Below, piece by piece: positions 13,501 through 23,500 of a stretch of 64,000 nt of DNA. Below the pieces are notes generated by a model. The model was not told the DNA's origin. It made no database searches and saw only the letters and a program-made list of their open reading frames with translations. The stretch is taken from contig JAPXFQ010001662.1 of NCBI GenBank assembly GCA_028564705.1, positions 5,392,001 to 5,456,000 on the forward strand, in the 5' to 3' direction. The DNA is from Apricaphanius iberus (Eukaryota > Chordata > Actinopteri > Cyprinodontiformes > Aphaniidae). Position 1 is the stretch's first letter; each line of letters begins with the position of its first letter. A program made the position numbers and the translations under genes.

Positions 13501-15919
13501 CTCTAATTGCTCAGAGTAGTCCACCTGAGTGTAATTTAGTCTCAGTGTAAATCCAGCTGTCCTGTGAAGGACTCAGATATGTTTTAGAATTAAAAATAAC
13601 GTAGTGAAGATGGAGAAACACAACCAACTGGTCAGGGATAAAGTTATGGTGAAGTTTAAAGCAGTATCTAAGGGTTTAAGCATCTGTTCAATCCATCCAC
13701 TGAAAAAAAAAGAAAAAAGTCTGGCATAACTCCAACCCTAGTCTTGAAAATGAAAAGCCAGGCACGAAGAGCACTGATCAGAGAAGCAGGCAAGAGGTGT
13801 TAACTCTGGAGGAGTTGCAGAGATGCACAGCTCTGGTGAGAGGATGAAAACAGCGATTATGGTGCACTCTACAAATCTGGCAAGAAGGAAGGCATTAGGC
13901 TGATGAGCAGTGTTGGGCAAGTTACAAAGAAATTGTAATATATTTCACATTACTAGTTACAATGTGAAAAATGTAATATGTTTGCATTACATATTAATGC
14001 CTTAAAAATGTAACTGAGTTACACTACTTTAAGTTACTTTTGGCTATATATTTTAAATATCTAACATGACTTCTAACCACCGTAACTTATCAATTTACAA
14101 TTTACACAAGCATCACACAACAAATACTGTATTTTTAGGACTATTTTATTAAAATTAAGTCTCAAGTTCCTTTGCATGCCTTCTATTTCATGGTAATTTT
14201 TGTTAAATCTAATCAAAAGAACATGCTGAAAGTGCTCATCACAAAGATGGTTGACAAAGATGAGACTTCGATGTCTGAAGTCTTACAACAGATGGTTAGG
14301 AAAACAGTGTGAATAATGCCGCTGTTTAAATGTACTGTCAATCTTTTCCTCAGCCGTCCTAATTCTCTGATGTTTTAGTTTTGAGTAACAGGAAGTGGAT
14401 CTTGTTCTACTGTATCCAAATTGATTTGGTCTGTTGCATTAGTTGGCCAGAAAAACAATTTAAAATGCATTTGTAACTTGAGTTACTGAAATTGTAACTA
14501 GTGATATATCGCTGTATATTTTGTAAGGAATGCATTACACTACTCAGTTACTGAAAAAAGTAATATATTCCTGTAAGTCGTTACTTTTCTAATGCATTAC
14601 TCCCAACACTGCTGATGAGTTCTGGGACATCTCTGGGATAGTGGATGTAGAGAGGAAAAATACACCTCGGTCCTCTCAGCTGGTTTGTTTCCATAAATTT
14701 CCATAAATTTCCAAAAATTGGCTCTTTATGAAATTTGCTTAGACAATCGCTGATTACGACCATTTCGGCAGTGGGTGACTTCACTGATCAGTGCCAAAAA
14801 GCAGCAGAGGATGACAAGATTTCGACAATGTAAGTAGTAGGAATGGTTGCAATGCTTCTGTTTGCTATTTTCTCATAAACTGCTTCGCCAGCAACAGTTC
14901 TTACTTAAAAAAGCCTCCTGTTCAGTGACGCTTGCTGATGTCATTTACCTCTGAGTTACGGCCAGTCGGCATTAATTCACCAAAAGTCCCACCCAGCAAC
15001 TCTACCAGGCCATTTCCGAGTACATATAGCGATGCAGTTTCTCGTTTGGTTCCTGCAATAGCCCAGAAAGTGGTCCTTTCGGGCCAGCCTGAGGAAATAG
15101 ACGCGCGCGTACCATGAAAGTCTGATAGTTGAAACAGGCCTATTGTTGAAAGACGGCCATAAAGTCTTGTTTGTAGTTTGCTACAAGCAATGTAGGGACA
15201 TAGTAAGCCTAAGTAATATTTGCTGGCCTGGTGAGATTAAAATTAAGCTTGCAAAACTTCACGTGTGTCGATAAACTAGTACTTTCGTAAAACAATTGGG
15301 TTATTTCTTCTACCCAATTCTTGGGTTATTCATGTTGGATTATATTTTCTGGTTATTTTCCAGGGCCATACCCATTCATTGGGTAATATGAGTTTTATTT
15401 TAACCCGAATTTGTTGGTTAAAATAACCCAGCAAATAGTCGGCCCCTTCTTAACATCTAAATTGAGTTAAAACTAACCCAAAATTAGTTCTTTTTTAACC
15501 CACGTGTTTTTAGAGTTTACTGTATTTAAGCCATATCAAATGTATATGTGGTGGTGGCAGCATCATGTTCTAGGAATGCATTTCTTCAGCTGGGGGAGGA
15601 AAAGCTGAGCTAAAAAAAACCCAGGCAACTCTTCTGCATTTGTCCACTTTCTTCCTTTTAATGAAACACCTCCATTAAACACACCATCTGTCCTGTTTTT
15701 TGTATAGGAGCCATCCAGCTGACGATTTATGAGAAGAGTTGTGCCCTACCCACACAATGTGGCCTGGCTGGACAGAAGTACTCCTCCGGGGCCTACTTTA
15801 ACTACACCAACGACTGCTGTGACACCGACCTTTGCAACGGAGCAGGGACTGCTGCAGCGCACAGCTGGACAGGAGCGTTGCTTTGCTTGCTGCCTACACT
15901 CACCATCCTGCTGACCTGA
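10555..15919 (+). CDS. Ly6/uPAR-domain GPI-anchored protein, three exons
   Basis: A small cell-surface three-finger protein of the Ly6/uPAR family; the ligand is unknown. Exons are 10555-10606, 12582-12701 and 15708-15919, joined by two phase-1 introns with GT/AG borders, the classic Ly6 gene structure. The product is 127 residues. Residues 1-17 (MARLQLLIGLLSCLHLA) form the signal peptide. The mature part opens with CLKCYTC and closes with the family signature NDCCDTDLCNG. A hydrophobic tail (GALLCLLPTLTILLT) follows and is typical of GPI attachment. One N-glycosylation site (NYT) precedes the CC pair. It lies between ddah2 and clic1, as LY6G6-type genes lie near these in mammalian MHC class III. 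It is the only plus-strand member here and its introns hold several transposons. Orthology to a named LY6 gene is not claimed. Confidence 0.93.
13550..13899 (+). mobile_element. Decayed Tc1/mariner-like transposon in Ly6 intron 2
   Basis: Plus-strand phrases (CTGGTCAGGGATAAAGTTATG, GTGAAGTTTAAAGCAGTATC, TTCAATCCATCCACT, CAGAGATGCACAGCTCTGG) follow the order of the N-terminal, DNA-binding half of fish Tc1-like transposases. The frame is ruined. The hAT element at 13908-14611 is inserted at its 3' side, so the Tc1-like copy is older. Confidence 0.55.
13908..14611. mobile_element. hAT-type non-autonomous transposon with perfect 8-bp TSD
   Basis: The 704-bp element begins CAGTGTTGGGCAAGTTAC and ends GTTACTTTTC...TCCCAACACTG, so CAGTGTTGGG is its terminal inverted repeat. 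It is flanked on both sides by CTGATGAG (13900-13907 and 14612-14619). An 8-bp duplication and CAG..CTG ends are diagnostic of hAT elements. The interior has no transposase frame; it contains many GTAACT/AGTTAC motifs, as in well-known fish MITEs of this type. It lies in intron 2 of the plus-strand Ly6 gene. Confidence 0.88.
15278..15521. mobile_element. AACCCA/TGGGTT-rich MITE
   Basis: The ends are inverted: left AGTACTTTCGTAAAACAATT, right CACGTGTTTTTAGAGTTTAC. The interior repeats TGGGTTA or its complement TAACCCA about ten times in both orientations. This is a recurrent teleost repeat type. It sits in intron 2 of the plus-strand Ly6 gene. Confidence 0.55.
15540..15610 (+). mobile_element. 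Small Tc1/mariner-like fragment
   Basis: GGTGGTGGCAGCATCATGTT followed by GCATTTCTTCAGCTGGGG matches the conserved block of Tc1-like transposase genes around the central catalytic region. Only about 70 bp survives, just upstream of the last Ly6 exon. Confidence 0.5.
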
Positions 15920-16000
15920 GCAGAACCATGAACCCCCTCAGTCTCATAATGCTATATTTAGAAGACAGGGGGTCAGATTTGAAAGGAAAATTTGGTTTAA

Positions 16001-16170
16001 GGCCATGTTTACACTTTTCCGGATAACGCTTTAAACGTAGAATTATTTAGGCTTCACCCCCTAGCATCCACACTAACCCGACATTGTTTAATTATTAGCT
16101 GGGTAAGAGGGCCGTCTAATTCTCGTGTTTCGCGCATGCCCAGTATACGCACAGGTTGGTATGGGATTGC
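16001..16170. repeat. Possible DNA-transposon fragment
   Basis: A CpG-containing block beginning GGCCATGTTTACACTTTTCC and reaching the GCGCATGCCCAGTATACGC stretch resembles the outer part of common fish MITEs. A matching opposite end was not found. It lies in the presumed 3' UTR of the plus-strand Ly6 gene. Confidence 0.3.
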
Positions 16171-16573
16171 ACAATCATGCCAATAAGCATTAATTGTAGT
16201 TCTCAAAAGGAAAAATTTTACAGATTAATAAAATTTAAGATTTAAAATTTTTCTTTTTCCACAATAATTCCCTTCTAGAAAATTACTAGTGGTGAACTCC
16301 GGCAGGCCTGATATTTAATGTATTTTGTATAGTAGAATATTGGCGTAATCTAGTAGTTTACTTTAAATCATGAGCTGTCGAAAATTATCCAAAAAATCTT
16401 GGGAGCATTGAAAAAAACTCATAACAAAAAATTAAAACTGCTGCATGGAGACACTAAATGTAAAAATTATTAGCATGGACTTGCTAAACTGAAATAGCAT
16501 TTTATTTCAACACCTTATGTTTTTATTTTTTCCCGTACCAGCAGTTTCTGTTTTTATTTCATGTGGACATTTC

Positions 16574-16579
16574 AATAAA
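16574..16579 (+). other. Candidate poly(A) signal of the plus-strand Ly6 gene
   Basis: AATAAA at about 650 bp after the stop codon. Earlier AT-rich hexamers near 16220 could serve instead. Confidence 0.3.
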
Positions 16580-16599
16580 ACAAGCAAGAAAACAACTCA

Positions 16600-18860
16600 C
16601 GTTTTAGGGTGAAGATATTTTTATTGAAATATTAATAAAAGTAAAAAATATGTTTCAGCAGTGAGTCTGATTGTCTTCACTGGTTTAGTGCCCACGCTGT
16701 TGCTTAGATTCTGTGGACTTTTAAGTGCAGATGCTTTTTTTTTAACTTCATGATGCCATTAGCATTAAGACAAAGTGAAAAGCACAATATCAGTTACAAA
16801 ACATTTGAATCACAAGCAAAACAAAAATAACTTGATACACTTTCTGGTCCCTGAAATAGTTTGAAATATATATTAAGAAGTGAGCATTCCTGCTATATTT
16901 GAAGAAAAACACTAAAAACCCTTATCAGTGAAATTACTCAATCTTAATCCCTTTAAAAATTAGACCATGTTAAAAAGTAGATAAAATCCACATCAGTTCA
17001 GTCTAGTAAAACATATTCTGTAGTCAATTTTTAAATTCTGCATGAAAGAGGGGATTATAGGGATGAATTCACTTGCAATTTATTCAACTATGAACTAGAT
17101 TTTATAATTGCACTTAGGTTTTTATTTTATCTTAAAGAGCTTCATAATCACGCAAAATCTGGAAATGTGAATTTGTATGGTGCTTAAAATTCACTAGAAC
17201 CTAGAATACTCCACAAGACAGGATGTGTCATCAATCTATGAGAATAAGGCTGGCAATGGTATTCATTTTTTGTGAGAAGAGCTTTAGAAAACCAACTAAA
17301 ATATAGAAGAAATCTATACTTCTATCATGTATTTGAGATCAAGGGCAGAAACTTCATATAAAACGGATGCACACAAATCCTTGCCCTAAACAGACATTTT
17401 GAAGCTAAGGTGCAAACAAACACTACGGATAATAAAACACATTTTCAGAAAAATTGGACAATCGGAGGATGTTACTTGGGTATCTAGAGTACAAGTTTGG
17501 TGTAAGAGAACTTTTCCTTCTATAGATTTTTTTAACTGTTTTTTTATATTTGGTAGCTAATTTTTGATAAGAAAATAATTCTAGCAACTTTAACGTATGC
17601 CAACTGCAAAAATGTGAAGACTTCTTAACTGTATATTTACATCAACAAGTCCCAGGCTAGTTCGAGGAATAAGCAAACTAAGCACCTATCTGCGGCTTCA
17701 CACCATTGTTTTCCATTAATTATGCTATTTCTTATTAGGCTTAACATTCTAAAATAGGCTACTAAAATACGCTGTAGACCTCAAATGGAGACAAAAATTT
17801 CCTTATATTGGCCAGAATAAAAATCTGACATTATGATAACCTTAAGAGAAAAAACCCCATAATATATCATTTAGTTATTTAACTTTTCTACACGTTACCA
17901 ATACAGGCAGAAATTATTTTGAATATTTTTGTTGCTTTTAGTTAGCTGATTTTAAATCCACAAATAAACATAGCTGAGTGTGGGGATGGTTTTGTTAAAT
18001 AATTTTCAACTACTGTAGTGAAGTCAAAAACCATTTAAAAACAGTTATGACAAAACATTTTTTATGTTTTCTATTACATCTCCTCTCTTTAAACTCTCTA
18101 TTTTAAGGTGAACAATTTGACTTAGTCTTCAACATGGTAACTTTGAGTCATGTAGTTATTAATAAGAGGCCTTCGAATCAGATCACAAACGAGCTCACTA
18201 ATCTTGAATAATCCTTCACGCTTGTTGTGGGAGTGCAGAAAGAGGAAGCCCGCGTCTATTGAAATAGTTTCCTGTTTAACTGCGCTCAGTGGTTGCTCGG
18301 TCCGTGTTGTTTTCCTGTCTGGTGTGCCCCGTAATGAATACCAACTTTGTCTAAATCATGCTGTCTTACTGTAAAGGCCAGTGTTTCCACTGTGATAAGT
18401 TTGTGGGTGATTAAACCACAAAATAACTCCATGGCAGGTTACCATTTGCTGGTATGCAAATATCATTTACCCAACAGAAAAATAAATGGAAGTCATTCTG
18501 AGGGCAAGAGGCAAACAAAGTTTAATCTGGAAGGCAGCTTTTTGTGACTAGATACTTAACCTTAAGGATGCACAGAAATAAAATTAGACAAAATATGAAA
18601 CTATGGAAAAGCTTTAGTATTATTTTGCTTCTGTAGTACTTAAGTAAAAGTATTAAAATCAGGCGACTATTGATTTTTTTGTTGACAGAGGGCCTTGAAA
18701 GCTAACGCTAAGTGTGTTAGCTCGGTCAGTATCTAGCCTGCAGTTTACCTAGAGATTTCACCATTGGAGAAAGTAAGTTTTATAACGTTATAATGTATTT
18801 TAAAAATAAAAAAGCAACCAAAACCGTCTTGTATCATTTCTTCCCCTAGTTGGAAGCATA
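16600..18860. other. AT-rich intergenic DNA, no gene seen
   Basis: No convincing exon, repeat end or RNA gene was recognised. The patch around 18120-18350 is less AT-rich than the rest and may hold a regulatory sequence or old repeat, but nothing in it can be named. Confidence 0.4.
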
Positions 18861-19291
18861 ATGGTGCTTTCAAACCGCCCCAAATGTCAGCGTCAAAAGC
18901 GGCAAGATTACAAGTAATGTCTAAGGTTTAGTCCGTCAGAGGGGCGTCAGAGTCTCTGCGCCGCTTTGTGTGTTGGCCGCATCCATTTTAAAGCTTTTCC
19001 TGCGTTTCAGGTGGCAAAAGCCAGCAACCCAGAAGTTCAGCTAGCGGAACTTTTGACCCTCTTAACGCTTTTCACGCAGCGCGCCAACCAATCAGAGCGT
19101 CTCACTGTAATGACGTTGCCCGATGTCAACGTTTTGTAGCCAACCATGATCCGCTAGCGTTTAAAACATCGGCAGAGAAAGCCCTGCTTACGTGCCCTGC
19201 AAGCTTTGACCTAAAAAGTATATGCGCCAAACTAGTCGCTTTGTGAGCGTTGTTAGACGCTTACAAAGTGTGCAGAGTGAACGCAACTATT
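18861..19291. mobile_element. MITE-like element, family A copy 2
   Basis: The block starts ATGGTGCTTTCAAACCGCC and ends GTGCAGAGTGAACGCAACTA, forming an imperfect inverted repeat of the GTGCGTTC type. It shares GCAAGATTACA, AAGCTTTTCCT, CAGCTAG..GAACTTTTGAC and an AACGC tail, in order, with 3880-4166. It is longer than copy 1, so copy 1 may have an internal deletion. CpG-rich compared with its flanks. Confidence 0.55.
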
Positions 19292-20594
19292 AGAGGGGAT
19301 ATTGGATAGCTAATTAGCCATGTTAGAAAACCCACTACCTAGCAAACAGTTGTTTATTTTTCCACTGAAAGACATGATAACACTTGTACCATTAAAAAGT
19401 TTCTTCTGTAACCACAAAAACACTATTTATTTATTTTTTATCCAAAAAAGTTTAAATTAATTTATATCTTATACACAGATAGCACAAACAAGAGAGAGAA
19501 GAAATGTTATGGATGCGTTTGAATGTCTCAAACGAAACATTAAACTGTGACCTTCCGAAGCAATCATATTTATCAAAGTGGGTTAAAATTTAACGTCTTA
19601 CAATGAGTTTACTTCAAATGCAAACAGGGTTAACAATCTATGAGCAGGATGTTTGCTTAGCATCTTAGGTCAGCTTTTTGCACTTCTGTTACTCTTGACA
19701 TAATCAAAAAGAAAAACATCAAAGTAATACTAAACATGGGTTTTATTCTGTAGTTTTGATAAAAATTCTATATCAAAGGTCTATATCAGGATAATTGTTG
19801 CTTTTGTAAATTAATCAAATGATATTATGATTTCTTGTTTATTTAATTGTCTTAAATCTAAATCCTAAAAGTTTACCATACAGTTAGAATCTTGTACCAG
19901 CCTATTGTTAAAGAAATTTTTTTTTTGCTCAGCACTATGATGTTCTTCCTATCCTATTTGTAACATATGTTTTGAGTTTCTTTAGTAACGACAGATCGAG
20001 GTTTTGTTCCGCCTCTCTTGTTTGCCTCTGAGGAAGGCAGCAGTTGCTGTCCCAACATGTAAAGGTAAACTAAACCTGGATATGTGGTTACGAAAGAAAC
20101 TGAAAACATTGCTTTGCGGAGATTAGCAGCAGAGAGTTTGTTTAGGTGGGGGGCAATTTGTATACCGCTCCAGTACCAAATAAAACCATGAACCGACTCT
20201 GATCAGAGTTAAAACTTAGAAGACGTAAGTGAATAAAGATAAAAAAACAGAAAGGCTTTTGTATTACAAAATCTGTGTGAAACTAAGTCTTTCTGGAAGG
20301 AACATTTTACATATAATTGAAGTGGATTTGCTCCTGGACTGTGTGCTGCTGTACATTCTGCCCTCATCTCAGAGCTGAAGTAAACCGATCCTGTTTGAAG
20401 TAAAGAAGGAATACAAAGATACACCTGTGGGTGGGTGTATTCTGTGAAGGCTGAGCCGCTTCTAATGGTATTAAAAGGTAAACAAAGCTTAAAGGAAACA
20501 CCCAGAAACAGATCCAGGTTGTTTGCAGAGTGAATATTTACTTTACTGATGTCTGTGTGGATTTGTTTTTACTTTCACATGGTATATTCTCTTC
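19292..20594. other. Intergenic and likely clic1 3' UTR
   Basis: DNA downstream of the clic1 stop codon (minus strand). Part of it should be 3' UTR; a minus-strand AATAAA at about 19741-19746 is one possible signal. No other gene was recognised. Confidence 0.35.
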
Positions 20595-23500
20595 CTACTT
20601 GAGCGCTTTGGCTACAGATGAATAAGCCATATGGATCTCTTCGTCAATCGGACAAGTTGAGCTAAACTCCTCCCTCGCGTATGATGAGTTCAGGTACCTC
20701 CACACGTTTGTCAGAGACTCAGGGATGGTGAACTTTCTGTACTTCAAACACACCACCTGCAGCAGGAGGGGCGTGAAGTAAAAAAAAAAAGAGCCGTTTG
20801 AGTGGCATGGATCAGGAAAACCACAGTGAGGATAAACCGCGCACACTGAGAAGATTACCTTCACGATGTGCAGCTTAGGCAGCAAGTTGCAGTCCGCAAG
20901 AGTGAGATCTTGGCCGTCCAGGAAGGGGCGTGATGAGGAAGTGACCTCATCGGCGCTATTCTCGTCGATCTCGTCAGGAAGTGGGGAGCCAAGGTAGTCG
21001 TCCAGCTTCTTCAGAGCCTTCAGCAGGCCCTTCTCTAGATCTGGGTGCAAACACAGACACTCAAAGCTACAGAGATCATTTAACAAAAAAGAATAAACAA
21101 GGAGATTAAGCGTAGGGAGCAGCATGTGCGCTGCTCACACTGACGCACAGCTGCTAAAACTGTAATGTTATTAACAGACACTCCCTGCTTTCTTTCTTCT
21201 TTTTTTTTTGTTGCTTTCAGCTCGAAATTAACATAGTGACTTCATTGCAGTTTGGTTTCCTGTGAAGACATCATCATCATCATTTTGAGTGGAACATGCT
21301 TACTGTCATTAGTCTGAGGGTTCGAGTTCTTGACATAAGCAGAGAATTTAGAGAAAACATCCAATCCTGCTGTGTTGGACTCCGGATTGCGAGCAGCCAG
21401 GCGGGGATATCTGAAAGACAGACAGTTAGTTAATTGAAATAAAATAAAAAACAGGAGTGACGAAGAAATATAAAGCGACAACTAACAATTTAATTGTAAT
21501 TTCATTTAAAATTGTTGGTATATAGACAGCATCAGATCAAGAGGTTTTAAACCAACAATTTCTGAGGTACTGTGTCCAAGAAGTCTAGCGTTTTTCTTAC
21601 ATTTTAATATAGTCTTAATCAGACATTATTTATATTTATATATTTCTCTGGATGCTTCCAAGTTTTTTTGTATTTTTATTCATAAAATAAAATCAATAAA
21701 GTAGCAATTCAATCAGGAGCTGGATTAGTGATAAATGAGTCTCAACTGCTGTTTATAGCTGAAAAGGTAATTTTCAAATCTCTTTCTATACACTTTAACA
21801 CAGTAGGAAGAAAACGAGCAATTACAATATCAGTGTATATATAAAAATTATCCAATTGTCTCCAAAGTTCTGGAGATCTGAGCAAACCATTTTATCCTAT
21901 AAATACTAAACAACTAGATAGTTCAGTTTATCTAGAAAATGTAGATTTATCAATTCAAAACAGATATGTGACCTTCCTTTAAAAAAAAAAAAAAAAAAAC
22001 TTTTAATGCTCTATTTGGCATCTAAATCAACTTTGATCAGACTAATTTTTAATTCCACAGGTCAAATTTAAAAACCAGACTAAAGGGGATCAAAAAAAGT
22101 CTGAAAGTATAGCTGTACGTCTCAAAAGGTTTTATTTCAACCCTGCCTGAATTCCTTCTTGCCTTCAAGACAATTTCTGCCTGTTTTAACAACCAATGAT
22201 CTAAAATAACTTTCTATAAGCCATGATTAGTGACTCTAAGAAGTATTATCTACTACCAGGAGGTTGGCACATGGTTATTGGTGTAAAAGTCTATGAAGAT
22301 ACCAAAAAACCAATACCAGCCTAAACTTAATCTCTGATATTTATTGACATCTGCTACAAACAGGGTCCAAAACCCCAATCAATAGAGTAAATCATTAAAT
22401 TAATTTAGAAATAAATTTTAAAAGCAAGATTAGAAAATATATGGTTATACAAGAAGCATAAGACCTTAACAGTGCATGTCTACCATCAACTATATCTTAA
22501 AGCAAACCAGGTTATTTAAAAAGCTAAAATAAATCCAAATTCTCTCTAATATTTAAGAATGATAACTTTAGATAATTTCCGCCTGGTCAGAACAAGGCTA
22601 GCTAAACAGAACAAGTGAAGGGAGTGGTTACTTTGGAGGGCAGAGAGTTTCTTCAAGGAACTCCTCGATTTTGTTGGTGTCGGTTTTCACCTCACTGCCG
22701 TACAGCAGGAAGGGAGGCTGAGCTCCAGGAGCCAGGTCCTTAAGGACGTCTGGTTTCCTGAGAGGAGGAACAGAGGCGTTGGAAAGAAAAAGAGGGAAAC
22801 AAAAAAAGTACACAATTACTTGTCAACTTAATGCTCTGTTTTGTTGTGCACTTCAGTTAGGATCATTTAACACACCATTTCCTAACCCTGCTCCTCCAGG
22901 CACACTGCCTCACATATTCTAGATGTTTCCTTGCTTTAACACACATAATTCAGATGACTGCAGTTGAAATCAGATGTGCTGAAGCAGGGAAACACTCAAA
23001 ACACTCAGGGTAATGTGCGTTGAGGACCAGGGTTGGGAAACACAACTTTTAACACAAAGGGACTAATTAATCTGTTGTGTCAGCAGGAACCTGCAGCGCT
23101 GCACGAGATCAAATAGAAACAAACACGGATGAAGGAGAGTTTTCACCTCTTCATATCCACCGTGGTGACGTCAAAGGTCACTCCTTTTAGCCACAGCACC
23201 ATGAAGAGACGCTGGGAGAAGGGACAGTTGCCGATACTCTGACCATCACTGCCTGCCTGTAATATAAGAACAGAGGAGGAACATTCGCTTTGATTTATTA
23301 GTTTACTTTTACAGGGAGAGGTTTCTGGCATCAACAAACACTGAAAAATAAAACATTTATAGGCTAGGGTTATTTACATTGATTGTCCCTGGCAGATACA
23401 AAAACTGGGTAATAACATAATTAAAAATTAACCATATCTTGTTTTAATTGCCTGACTCTAATGGGTCACAGGAAGTTTTTTTAATTTTTTTTTATGTGAT

